Assembly (NCBI GenBank): GCA_023415075.1
Contig: JAEZLU010000214.1
Span: forward strand, 1 to 13,044
Reading direction: 5' to 3'
DNA length: 13,044 nt
Origin: Bacillota bacterium
GTDB taxonomy: Bacteria > Bacillota > Negativicutes > Sporomusales > UBA7701
Part shown: positions 1-7,292 of the stretch, one piece after another
Numbering within the stretch: the first letter of the stretch is position 1
Layout of the letters: each line of letters starts with the position of its first letter
Made by a program: the position numbers and the translations under genes
Notes under the pieces: model-generated
Database searches by the model: none
Seen by the model: the letters and a program-made list of their open reading frames with translations, nothing else
What the model was told of the DNA's origin: nothing

Positions 1-224
1 TTTATATCATCAGAACTTATATGCGCCGGCGCCAGGAGGAGGAACCCGAGGTCGTGGAGATCCCAACGGCGGCGACCCAGCAACATATCATGGAGCAGGC
101 TAACAAGGAGCTTACCCCCCAGGAGAAAGATCGCATGGTCCAGCGCGAGGCCATCACCAAACTGGCCAAATCCAAACCGGACGAAGTGGCCCAACTTATC
201 AAGGCGTGGCTGAACGAGGAATAA
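1..224 (+). CDS. fliF: FliF, flagellar MS-ring protein (C-terminal end only)
   Basis: This is the 3' end of a longer gene. The frame is open from base 3, with residues YIIRTY before the first ATG at 21, so that ATG is internal and not a start. FliF forms the membrane-embedded MS ring. What remains looks like the last residues of its second membrane segment, then an Arg-rich stop-transfer stretch (MRRRQ) and an acidic/polar cytoplasmic tail. The tail ends in a short amphipathic helix (KLAKSKPDEVAQLIKAWLNEE-like) that in this family binds the N-terminal domain of FliG. The gene stops with TAA, 19 bases before fliG, as expected for co-translated partners. The identification rests on the C-terminal motif plus position directly before fliG. 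The rest of the protein lies outside the window. Confidence 0.93.
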   Translation, partial: YIIRTYMRRRQEEEPEVVEIPTAATQQHIMEQANKELTPQEKDRMVQREAITKLAKSKPDEVAQLIKAWLNEE

Positions 225-243
225 TTCACTGGAGGATTTTCGG

Positions 244-1254
244 ATGTATCAGTCCTCGGAGCTGACCGGCAAACAAAAGGCAGCCATATTGCTGATCACC
301 CTCGGCCCCGATGCGTCGGCCCAGGTGTTTAAGCACCTTAAGGAAGAGGAGATCGAGAAGCTGACGCTGGAGATCGCCAACGCCCGCAAGGTTACCCAGG
401 AGCAGAAGGATAAGGTACTGGTGGAGTTTCATCAGCTGGCCCTGGCCAAGGAGTATATTTCGAGCGGCGGCATCGATTATGCCCGCGAGATTATCGAGAA
501 GGCCCTGGGGACGGAGAAGGCGATGATGATTATCAATCGCCTTACTTCGAGTCTGCAAATAAGGCCGTTCGATTTTGCCCGCAAAACCGATCCCGGCCAG
601 CTGTTGAACTTCATCCAGAATGAGCATCCGCAGACGATCGCCCTGATTATGGCGTATCTGCAGCCAGACCAGGCCGGCTCGATTTTGTCGGCCCTGCCGC
701 CCGACCGCCAGGTGGATGTGGCCAAGCGCATCGCTTTGATGGACCGGACGTCGCCTGATGTCATTAAGGATGTTGAGCGCATTCTCGAGCGCAAGCTGTC
801 GTCGCTGGTTACTCAGGACTTTACGGCTGCCGGCGGCGTGGATTCGATCGTCGAGGTGCTGAACCGGGTCGACCGGACGACCGAGCGGACGATTATCGAG
901 AATCTGGAGATCCAGAACCCCGAGCTGGCCGAGGAGATCAAGAAGCGGATGTTCGTGTTCGAGGATATCGTCCTGCTGGACGACCGCTCGCTGCAGCTGG
1001 TGCTGCGGGAGATCGACTCCAAGGATCTGGCGCTGGCCCTCAAGGCTTCGTCGACCGAGGTGGCCGACAAGGTCTACAAAAATATGTCCAAGCGGGCCGC
1101 CGAGATGCTGCGCGAAGAGATCCAGTACATGGGCCCGGTGCGCATCCGCGACGTCGAGGAGGCCCAGCAGAAGGTTGTCAATGTTATCCGCCGTCTCGAA
1201 GAGTCTGGGGAGATTATCGTTTCCCGCGGCAAAGGAGACGAGATAATTGTCTAG
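244..1254 (+). CDS. fliG: FliG, flagellar motor switch protein
   Basis: FliG is the switch-complex subunit that joins the MS ring (FliF) to FliM/FliY and receives torque from the stator. The 336-residue length is normal for the family. Visible landmarks are an N-terminal domain starting TGKQKAAILL, the EHPQT motif of the middle domain at residues 127-131 (FliM contact), a GG linker near residue 197, the MFVFEDI motif at 236-242, and then a charged stretch LLDDRSLQLVLREID that carries the acidic and arginine residues of the torque helix. The ATG at 244 has a clear GGAGG at 231-235, 8 bases upstream. The last codons overlap the start of fliH by 8 bases. No truncation or missing key motif is seen. 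Confidence 0.98.
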   Translation: MYQSSELTGKQKAAILLITLGPDASAQVFKHLKEEEIEKLTLEIANARKVTQEQKDKVLVEFHQLALAKEYISSGGIDYAREIIEKALGTEKAMMIINRLTSSLQIRPFDFARKTDPGQLLNFIQNEHPQTIALIMAYLQPDQAGSILSALPPDRQVDVAKRIALMDRTSPDVIKDVERILERKLSSLVTQDFTAAGGVDSIVEVLNRVDRTTERTIIENLEIQNPELAEEIKKRMFVFEDIVLLDDRSLQLVLREIDSKDLALALKASSTEVADKVYKNMSKRAAEMLREEIQYMGPVRIRDVEEAQQKVVNVIRRLEESGEIIVSRGKGDEIIV

Positions 1255-2038
1255 GATTTTCAAAAGCGTGTCGGTGGGCAGGGACCCGAAGGTGCTCGAA
1301 CAGCCGGTTTTGCCGGAGCCGCCGGCGCCGGACCCCGAGCCGGAAGCCGACGCCGAGGCCGAGGATTCCGCGGCCGATGAGCTGATCGCCATGCCGGTGC
1401 CGTCGCTGAGCGAGAGTATCCTGCGGGAGGCGGAGGCCGAGGCCGCGAGGGTGGTGGAGGAAGGCCGCCAGGCGGCCAAGACCATGCTGACCCAGGCCGA
1501 GGCCAAGGTGGAGGAGCTGCGGCGCGCCGCGTATGATGAGGCCTACGCCCAGGGCCACGCCGCAGGTCTGGCCCAGGGTCATACCGAAGGTCTGGCCCAG
1601 GCCCAGGGAACGGTCGATGAGGCCATCGAACGCTCCCGGCGGCTGATTGCCATGGCTGAGGAGCAAGGCCGCGAGGCACTGGCGTCAGCCGAGCGCGAGT
1701 TGGTGGAGCTGGCGCTGGCGGTTGCCGGCAAGATTTTGGCCAAGGAGATCGCCGAGAATCCGACGGTGGTGTTGCCGATAGTCCGGGCCGCCATCGATAA
1801 GGTGCGGGACCAGGAACAGATTACCGTCAGGGTCCACCCCGACGATTATGATTTGGTGCTGGCCGCCAGGCTGGAGCTTTCGTCACTGATGGCGCGGGAT
1901 AACGCGTTGTCGGTAGTCGCCGACGGGGCCCTGAAAAACGGCGATTGCGTTGTGGATACGCCTTTCGGCACGGTCGACGCCCGCATCGACACCCAGTTGG
2001 AGCTTTTAAAGTCGGCTCTGAGGGAACTTACGCCATGA
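1247..2038 (+). CDS. fliH: FliH, regulator of the flagellar export ATPase
   Basis: FliH dimers bind the export ATPase FliI, restrain its activity and tether it to the C ring. The 263-residue product has an acidic, Pro/Glu-rich N-terminal part (about 20-45), a long Ala/Glu-rich helical stretch, and a C-terminal domain with the family's ELALAVAGKILAKEI-like segment and the VHPDDYDLV region. Residues 103-115 form an exact GxxxGxxxGxxxG run, a known hallmark of the FliH helix. The start is TTG at 1247, inside the end of fliG, with AAAGGAG at 1231-1237; no ATG gives a comparable start. The stop overlaps fliI as ATGA. It is somewhat longer than the Bacillus and E. coli proteins (a little over 200 residues), mainly because of the N-terminal extension. 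Confidence 0.95.
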   Translation: MSRIFKSVSVGRDPKVLEQPVLPEPPAPDPEPEADAEAEDSAADELIAMPVPSLSESILREAEAEAARVVEEGRQAAKTMLTQAEAKVEELRRAAYDEAYAQGHAAGLAQGHTEGLAQAQGTVDEAIERSRRLIAMAEEQGREALASAERELVELALAVAGKILAKEIAENPTVVLPIVRAAIDKVRDQEQITVRVHPDDYDLVLAARLELSSLMARDNALSVVADGALKNGDCVVDTPFGTVDARIDTQLELLKSALRELTP

Positions 2039-3348
2039 GCATTTTGAATGCCGACCGCTATTTAGCGGCGATCGCCGATGTCGACCCGATGCAGCAGACC
2101 GGCAAGGTGTCCAAGCTGATAGGGTTATTAATCGAATCCCAGGGTCCCCGGGTAAGTATGGGAGACTTGTGCTATATTTCGTCGCCGGCCGCTGATTTCA
2201 GTCTGCCGGCGGAGGTTGTGGGCTTCCGCGGCAATCAGGTACTGCTGATGCCGCTGGGGGAGATGCAGGGCATCGGCCCCGGCTGCCAGGTGGTGTCGGC
2301 CCGCAAGACCCTCAAGGTGGCCGTCGGCCGCCAACTGCTCGGCCGTATTCTCGACGGCCTGGGCAACCCGATCGACGGCAAGGGGCCGGTGTCGGCCGAG
2401 TGCGAGTATCCGCTGCACGCCGCACCACCGCCGGCGCTTTCCCGCAACCGGATCGCCGAGCCGATTTCGGTTGGCATCCGCTCGATCGACGGCCTGCTTA
2501 CGATGGGCCGCGGCCAGCGGATCGGCATCATGGCCGGCAGCGGCGTCGGCAAGAGCACGCTTTTAGGTATGGTGGCCCGTAACACCGAGGCCGATATCAG
2601 CGTTATCGCCCTGATCGGCGAGCGCGGCCGCGAGGTCCGCGAGTTTATCGAGCGCGATCTCGGGGAAGAGGGTCTCAGACGGTCGGTGGTGGTAGTGGCC
2701 ACGTCCGATCAGCCGGCGCTCCTCCGCTTGAAAGGGGCGATGACGGCAACGGCTATCGCCGAGTATTTCCGCGACCAGGGCCGCGATGTCATGCTGATGA
2801 TGGATTCGGTGACCAGGTTCGCGGTGGCCCAGCGCGAGGTGGGCCTGACGGTCGGCGAGCCGCCGGCCACCCGCGGTTTTACACCTTCGGTGTTTGCCCT
2901 TTTGCCTAAGCTGCTGGAAAGGTCAGGAGCGGGGGAGAAGGGCTCGATAACCGGCATTTATACCGTCCTGGTGGACGGCGACGATTTAAATGAGCCGATT
3001 TCCGATACCGTCCGCAGCATTCTCGACGGCCATGTGGTGCTTTCAAGGTCCCTGGCGGCTCAGAACCACTATCCGGCTATTGATATTCTTCAGAGCGTCA
3101 GCCGGCTGATGCTGGAGATCGTCGACGAAAAGCACTGGCAGGTCGCCCAGGTTGTCCGCAGCCTGATGGCCGCCTACAGCGACGCCGAGGATCTCATCAA
3201 TATCGGCGCTTATGCTTCCGGCAGTAATCCGGCGATCGACCGGGCCATCCAGATGATCGGCCCGATCCGCGAGTTTCTCCGCCAGGATGTCCGCGAGCAG
3301 GTGGCGTTCGACGATACGCTGGCAAGGCTCCATAGCCTGGCGGGTTGA
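2035..3348 (+). CDS. fliI: FliI, flagellum-specific export ATPase
   Basis: FliI is the cytoplasmic hexameric ATPase that works with FliH and FliJ to deliver rod, hook and filament subunits to the flagellar type III gate. Its fold is related to F1-ATPase beta. The 437-residue product shows the Walker A loop GSGVGKST at residues 168-175 (Lys173), a GERGREV motif with the probable catalytic Glu196, Walker B VMLMMD ending at Asp257, and the DDLNEPISDTVRSILDGH block typical of flagellar and T3SS ATPases. The chosen ATG at 2035 overlaps the fliH stop (ATGA) and has AGGGA at 2021-2025. An upstream ATG at 1945 would add 30 residues lying wholly inside fliH and unlike the family, so it is rejected. 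All key residues are present. Confidence 0.98.
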   Translation: MSILNADRYLAAIADVDPMQQTGKVSKLIGLLIESQGPRVSMGDLCYISSPAADFSLPAEVVGFRGNQVLLMPLGEMQGIGPGCQVVSARKTLKVAVGRQLLGRILDGLGNPIDGKGPVSAECEYPLHAAPPPALSRNRIAEPISVGIRSIDGLLTMGRGQRIGIMAGSGVGKSTLLGMVARNTEADISVIALIGERGREVREFIERDLGEEGLRRSVVVVATSDQPALLRLKGAMTATAIAEYFRDQGRDVMLMMDSVTRFAVAQREVGLTVGEPPATRGFTPSVFALLPKLLERSGAGEKGSITGIYTVLVDGDDLNEPISDTVRSILDGHVVLSRSLAAQNHYPAIDILQSVSRLMLEIVDEKHWQVAQVVRSLMAAYSDAEDLINIGAYASGSNPAIDRAIQMIGPIREFLRQDVREQVAFDDTLARLHSLAG

Positions 3349-3371
3349 CCGCCGGCGGGAGGTGACGATAT

Positions 3372-3815
3372 ATGCGGCCCTTCCAGTTCCGCCTGGAGAC
3401 GCTGCTGAAGTTCCGCCATATGCAGGAAGAGCAGGCGCAAATAAGGCTGGCCGAAGCGACCGCACGGTACGTGGCCGAGCGGGACGCGCTGACGGCCCTC
3501 CAGTCGAGCCTGACTGGCCATATGGATAATTTCCGTAATCAGTTGTCAGAACCTATTACGGTGGCGATACTTAAGGTTTTGCGCGATTATGCCGATAAAT
3601 TAAAAGGGGATATCTCGGCGCAGGCCTTAAAGGTTGAGGCGGCCGATCACAGCCGCCGGGAATGCATAGCCGCCCTGGAGGAGGCCGCCAAGGCCCGCAA
3701 GCTGGTGGAAAAGCTTCGGGAGAAGAAGCTGGCCCAGTATCAGGCCGAGGCCCTGCTGGAGGAGCAGAAGCTCCTTGACGAGTTGGGGCTGCAGGCATTC
3801 AGCCGCGGCGGTTAG
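3372..3815 (+). CDS. fliJ: FliJ, export chaperone and stalk of the FliI ATPase
   Basis: FliJ is a small coiled-coil protein that sits in the centre of the FliI ring and helps the export gate use the proton motive force. The 147-residue product starts with the typical FxFRLETLLKFR-like N-terminus and is almost wholly charged/helical, with heptad-like Leu/Ala spacing; it has no membrane segment. The length equals that usual for FliJ. GGGAGGTGA at 3357-3365 precedes the ATG. It follows fliI by 23 bases. The part coding residues about 55-85 is more AT-rich than its surroundings and contains a sigma-28-like promoter, described separately. Function is assigned from position, length and the N-terminal motif, since FliJ sequences diverge strongly. 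Confidence 0.92.
   Translation: MRPFQFRLETLLKFRHMQEEQAQIRLAEATARYVAERDALTALQSSLTGHMDNFRNQLSEPITVAILKVLRDYADKLKGDISAQALKVEAADHSRRECIAALEEAAKARKLVEKLREKKLAQYQAEALLEEQKLLDELGLQAFSRGG
3572..3598 (+). promoter_or_regulatory. Candidate internal sigma-28/sigma-D promoter within fliJ
   Basis: The sequence reads TAAGGTTT (3572-3579), 11 bases, then GCCGATAA (3591-3598). The known sigma-28 (FliA, and nearly the same for Bacillus SigD) consensus is TAAAGTTT-N11-GCCGATAA, so 15 of 16 defined bases match with exact spacing. It lies on the coding strand inside fliJ, in a locally AT-rich patch of an otherwise GC-rich gene. Transcription would start near 3605 and read into the lytic transglycosylase, ylxF, fliK and flgD. 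It overlaps codons for LRDYADK, so a chance match imposed by coding is possible but unlikely at this quality. Confidence 0.6.
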
Positions 3816-3824
3816 AGGTGCGAT

Positions 3825-4343
3825 ATGGAGAATGTCCAACGGGTGATGCAACGCATCGCTTCAATCGAACAACGTTTTCAGCGGGCGACGCCCGCGCAGC
3901 CGGCCGATTTTGCCGGCCAGCTGGCCAAGGCTGAGAAGAGTGCCCGCCCGGCGACCAACGACGCCTCCCGGCGGGAGATGGCCAACTTGGTAGAGACGGC
4001 GGCCCGTCGCCATAATGTCGATCCCAAACTGGCGATGGCGGTGGCGGTGGCCGAGTCCGACCTCGAGCCGCAGGCCGTGTCCCCGGCCGGGGCGGTCGGG
4101 GTTATGCAGCTGATGCCGGAGACGGCAAGCAGCCTCGGGGTTCGCAATATCGCCGATCCGCGCGAGAATATCGACGGCGGCGTCCGTTATTTGAAAAAGA
4201 TGCTGGCCACGTTCGACGGCGACGTCGTGAAAGCCGTGGCCGCTTACAACGCCGGACCGGAGGCGGTGGCCCGCTATCAGGGCGTACCGCCGTACCAGGA
4301 GACTGTCAACTATGTCCAGCGGGTGCTGAACCTCAGCAATTAA
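3825..4343 (+). CDS. Lytic transglycosylase (SLT domain) in the flagellar operon
   Basis: This is a peptidoglycan-cleaving enzyme of the soluble lytic transglycosylase (SLT, Slt70/MltC-like) family. It probably opens the cell wall for the growing rod, the job done by the FlgJ C-terminal domain or SltF in other bacteria. Of 172 residues, about 53-165 form the SLT domain. The catalytic Glu77 lies in the AVAES motif, followed by the GVMQLMP motif at 92-98 and AYNAGP at 140-145. The first 50 residues are polar and helical; no signal peptide, lipobox or membrane segment is visible, and the protein has no cysteine. Its place between fliJ and ylxF/fliK argues for a flagellar role. The ribosome site AGAGGTG (3814-3820) overlaps the fliJ stop and lies only 4 bases before the ATG. 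The enzyme family is certain; substrate specificity and the route across the membrane are inferred. Confidence 0.93.
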   Translation: MENVQRVMQRIASIEQRFQRATPAQPADFAGQLAKAEKSARPATNDASRREMANLVETAARRHNVDPKLAMAVAVAESDLEPQAVSPAGAVGVMQLMPETASSLGVRNIADPRENIDGGVRYLKKMLATFDGDVVKAVAAYNAGPEAVARYQGVPPYQETVNYVQRVLNLSN

Positions 4344-4376
4344 CGGTCGCGGCGATAAAGGTGGGCTTACATAACG

Positions 4377-5027
4377 ATGGCTGAGAAGAAACCGGCCCCG
4401 GCGAAAGCCGCTGCGGCCAAGGACAAAACTACGGATAAGCGGGCCACTCCGGAGGCGCCGCCGAAGAAGAAGCGCTTGCTGCTTAAGTTTTCGGCAGTCC
4501 TCCTGTTGCTGCTTATCCTGGCCGGCTCGGCGGTGGCCGCCGGCGTGTATTTCCGGCTTATCGATCTGACGGGAATTTCCGCCAAGTATAAAATGCACGA
4601 GTATCCGCTGGTCGGCAGGTTTTTTCCCCAGCCGCTGACCAATTTCGAGACGGTCGAGCTGCCGCCGGAAACGGTGACGCCCGATAAACCGCCGACTCCC
4701 GGCGTAGCCCAGGCCGCGCCCCTGCCGCCCGCCGCCACAGCTGCGGATATCGCGGCCAATCTGGCCAAGGCCAGGCAGGAGGAGGCCAAACGCATCAGCC
4801 GGCTGGCCCGCCTGTACGGCGAGATGAAGCCGGATGAGGCTGTGACGATCATGAATCAGCTTGACGAGGCGACTGTGTTGGCGATTTTCGCCAAGATGGA
4901 AGACAGCCAGGTGGCCAAGATTATGGCCCAGTTCGACGCCAAAAAGTCGGCCCGTCTCACCCAGGAGATGCTGAAAGGCAAACCCAATCAGCCTTTTAGT
5001 ATAGATAAACCAGCTGAAAGGAGGTGA
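4377..5027 (+). CDS. ylxF: YlxF/MotE-like membrane protein with MgtE-N-like domain
   Basis: This 216-residue protein has a Lys/Ala/Pro-rich cytoplasmic start, one strongly hydrophobic segment at about 36-58, a Pro-rich linker (about 85-120) and a helical C-terminal domain from about 125 to 200 (DEAVTIMNQLDEATVLAIF... KMEDSQVAKIM). That domain resembles the MgtE intracellular N-domain, related to the FliG middle domain. The topology and its place between fliJ and fliK match YlxF of the Bacillus fla/che operon and the MotE family. MotE in rhizobia is a periplasmic chaperone for a motility protein; the role in Gram-positives is not settled. AAAGGTG at 4357-4363 lies rather far (about 13 bases) from the only plausible ATG. 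The TGA stop is the last part of the fliK ribosome site. Confidence 0.85.
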   Translation: MAEKKPAPAKAAAAKDKTTDKRATPEAPPKKKRLLLKFSAVLLLLLILAGSAVAAGVYFRLIDLTGISAKYKMHEYPLVGRFFPQPLTNFETVELPPETVTPDKPPTPGVAQAAPLPPAATAADIAANLAKARQEEAKRISRLARLYGEMKPDEAVTIMNQLDEATVLAIFAKMEDSQVAKIMAQFDAKKSARLTQEMLKGKPNQPFSIDKPAERR

Positions 5028-5031
5028 ATTG

Positions 5032-6519
5032 ATGGAGATAGCGACTATGCCTTATGTTGCTGACGTTGCGCCGCCGGCGGCCCCCAGGGCCCAAGGACGG
5101 GAGAGCGGCGGCGGCCGGGGCAAGTCAGCCGACAGTTTTGCCGGTCTGATGGCCGGGGTACTGGGCGACGGGACGGGACAAGCCGGCCCGGTAGCCGAGC
5201 CGACCGCCAAGACGGCCGACCAGTCAGCGCAAGCCGATCAGTCGGCAACCGGGATGGCGGCCTTAACGCCCCAGATTCCCGCGAACCTGCTGGCCTTGAT
5301 GGCCCAGCAAGCGCCGACAGCGAATGCGGCGACGGCGGCCGTCAGCGTGCAGGCTGCGGTGAGCGGCGTGCAGGCAGTAGGAACAGCGACGGCGACAGCA
5401 GCCGGGCCGATGGCCCAGCAGGTGCAGGCGCTGCCGACAGCCACAACCGGCCAAATGGAGCAAGCCGGGCCGATGAGCGGCAATGCTGGCCAGCAGTCCA
5501 TTTTGCCGGCGACGGCCTTAGAGGCCGCAGTTCAGGGGACGCAACCGGCCGCCGACAGCCAAAATTCCGCGACGACGACGCCGATAGCCCAGCAGGCTCC
5601 GACCGCCGTTATGCCGGCCGGACCGCAGGAGGTTTTACAGCTGGCCCAGCCGCAAACGCAGCCGTTAGCAGGACAGCAGCAGGGGCTGATGCCTTCAGCC
5701 GGGCAGCCGGCGGTGACAGTCCAGCCGCAGCAAGCGACCCAGACGGCCGGCGAAGGTAAGACGCTGGTTCAGATGCCCGGCGGGCAGTACCAGCCAGTGC
5801 AGGTAGCCGCGACGAACGCCCAGAGCGAGCAGCCGGCAGCTACCGATTCCGGTCAGCAGACGGCAACCACCGCCCAGACAACAACGCCGGCTACGACGAC
5901 AGCCGAACAGTCAGGAGACAAGGGCGACGGACAGGCGGCCACAGGCGGCAGCGACCAGGACCAACCGGCAATGGCGCAAAGCGAACAACTGGCACCCGCC
6001 TTGGCAGCGGTCGTCGAGTACAAGCCGACCGTCAGCCACACGGCGACAACCCCGACCGACAACGCCCCGCCAGCGCCGGCGAACGATCCCAATAACATCG
6101 CCGGCCAGATCGTCGACCACGCCAAGCTCATCACCAAGCAGGACGGCAGCGAGATGGTCATTAAGCTGAAGCCCGAGCATCTGGGCGAGGTTACCCTGAG
6201 GATCTCGGTGGCGGAGAGCGGTGCAGTGAGCGCGTCTTTCCACGCAGCCAACCCCGAGGTGCGCGGCGCCATCGAAGCAACGCTGACCCAACTGCGGCAG
6301 GATTTGTCCAATCAGGGTCTCAAGGTCGACAATGTCGGCATCTACGCTTCGCTGGACCAGTTCTTCCGCGGCGACCAGCAGCAGGCGCCCCAGCAGCAGC
6401 CGCAGTTTAAAGCGTCGACAAGGCGCAGCAAGGAAGACGAGGTTTTCACCGAGGCGGTGGCCGCGGTGAGCCCGCAAATTCAGCTATCCGGCAGCGGCGG
6501 CATCGACTACCGGATTTGA
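5032..6519 (+). CDS. fliK: FliK, flagellar hook-length control protein
   Basis: FliK is exported during hook growth, measures the hook and switches export specificity from hook to filament proteins. The 495-residue product has a very long low-complexity region (about 40-360) rich in Ala, Gln, Thr, Pro and Gly with no Cys or Trp, typical of the ruler part. It ends with a compact C-terminal domain at about 365-445 containing the signature IKLKPEHLGEVTLRI and a following LRQDLSNQGLKVDNVGIY-like helix/strand, the Flg_hook domain that contacts the export gate. A TTG at 5029 is in frame, but ATG 5032 has the better spacing (7 bases) from GGAGG at 5020-5024, so it is preferred. Bacillus FliK is of similar size. 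Short peptide echoes such as AQQAPTA occur twice in the ruler. Confidence 0.95.
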   Translation: MEIATMPYVADVAPPAAPRAQGRESGGGRGKSADSFAGLMAGVLGDGTGQAGPVAEPTAKTADQSAQADQSATGMAALTPQIPANLLALMAQQAPTANAATAAVSVQAAVSGVQAVGTATATAAGPMAQQVQALPTATTGQMEQAGPMSGNAGQQSILPATALEAAVQGTQPAADSQNSATTTPIAQQAPTAVMPAGPQEVLQLAQPQTQPLAGQQQGLMPSAGQPAVTVQPQQATQTAGEGKTLVQMPGGQYQPVQVAATNAQSEQPAATDSGQQTATTAQTTTPATTTAEQSGDKGDGQAATGGSDQDQPAMAQSEQLAPALAAVVEYKPTVSHTATTPTDNAPPAPANDPNNIAGQIVDHAKLITKQDGSEMVIKLKPEHLGEVTLRISVAESGAVSASFHAANPEVRGAIEATLTQLRQDLSNQGLKVDNVGIYASLDQFFRGDQQQAPQQQPQFKASTRRSKEDEVFTEAVAAVSPQIQLSGSGGIDYRI

Positions 6520-6539
6520 GGCGAAAGGGAGGTGAGTAA

Positions 6540-7277
6540 ATGGCAAGTGTGACAGGCACAACATCGACAACCGGAACCTCGACGACGACAACTACCAGCA
6601 CGAACAAGAACGATTCGCTGGGCAAGGACGATTTCCTGAAGATGCTGGTTACCCAGCTGCAGAACCAGGATCCCCTGAATCCGATGGAAGATACTCAGTT
6701 CATTTCCCAGATGGCCCAGTTCTCCAGCCTGGAACAGATGCAGAACATGAGCACGGCGATGGAGACTACCAAGGCCACCGGTATGGTGGGCTCGCTGGTA
6801 ACCTGGAATGACGGCACGGGACAACTGCTGTCCGGCGTGGCCACCGGGGTGAAAATCGTCAATGGCCAGCCCCAGCTAATGGTCGGAGATACCCAGGTCG
6901 AACTGAGCAAAGTGACCGCGGTCGAGCCGCTGGTGGATACCACCGAGCTTATGACAAGGTCGACCGACATGATCGGCAAGTCGATCATCTGGAACACCGG
7001 CGACGGCTACACGCGGACAAGCACGGTGAAGTCGGTGAAGATGGTCAACGGCCAACCCAAGCTGCAACTGACCGACGAAACGGTCGACATCACCAAGATC
7101 AAGGGCACCATCCCCAGCGATATGTCGACAATGGTCGGTACTACGGTGACCTATACGGACGCCGACGGCCACCAGCTTACCGGCAAGGTGAAAAGCGTCG
7201 ACGCAAGCTCGCAGAAGGTGGTTATCGAGGGCAGCGTGATAAGCGTGGCCCAGGTGACCGAGGTAATGAACGCTTAA
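6540..7277 (+). CDS. flgD: FlgD, hook cap / hook assembly scaffold, with three repeat modules
   Basis: FlgD caps the growing hook and guides addition of FlgE subunits. The 245-residue protein begins with a Ser/Thr-rich export region (1-25). Next comes the signature core LGKDDFLKMLVTQLQNQDPLNPME at about 27-50 (written here across its length, key residues DFLKML and QDPLNP), then FISQMAQFSSLEQM at 54-67. After this there are three similar modules at about 82-128, 144-188 and 198-242. Each starts MVG/MIG, has a TW/IW/TY-type strand, and the first two share VNGQP(Q/K)L. Bacillus FlgD is only about 140 residues with one such module. GGGAGGTGA at 6527-6535 gives good spacing to the ATG. It lies directly between fliK and the conserved flagellar operon protein. 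Confidence 0.95.
   Translation: MASVTGTTSTTGTSTTTTTSTNKNDSLGKDDFLKMLVTQLQNQDPLNPMEDTQFISQMAQFSSLEQMQNMSTAMETTKATGMVGSLVTWNDGTGQLLSGVATGVKIVNGQPQLMVGDTQVELSKVTAVEPLVDTTELMTRSTDMIGKSIIWNTGDGYTRTSTVKSVKMVNGQPKLQLTDETVDITKIKGTIPSDMSTMVGTTVTYTDADGHQLTGKVKSVDASSQKVVIEGSVISVAQVTEVMNA
6783..7265 (+). repeat. Three tandem protein modules within FlgD
   Basis: The C-terminal two thirds of FlgD consist of three related modules of about 45 residues, coded at about 6783-6923, 6969-7103 and 7131-7265. Shared features are MxG at the start, a beta-strand with Trp or Tyr, an Asp-Gly turn, a V-(K/G)-V strand, and a final (V/I)xx(V/I)T(A/E/K)V-type strand. The first two copies also share VNGQPQL/VNGQPKL. DNA identity between copies is modest, so the duplication is old. 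Confidence 0.75.
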
Positions 7278-7292
7278 AGGAGGGCTACAGGC

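Noticed and set aside
226..1506. Long open frame (426 codons) on the - strand opposite fliG and fliH.
   Set aside because: It is a shadow of GC-rich coding on the + strand. The product is a Leu/His/Gln/Gly-rich string without a family pattern, it spans the fliG/fliH junction, and both + strand genes are certain.
1945..2034. Extended start for fliI, 30 codons upstream.
   Set aside because: The added residues lie inside fliH and do not resemble the FliI N-terminus. ATG 2035 has a ribosome site, the ATGA overlap and normal family length.
4566..4592. CTGACG ... TATAAA, a possible sigma-A promoter inside ylxF.
   Set aside because: The -35 match is only 4 of 6 and spacing is 15 bases; too weak to call.
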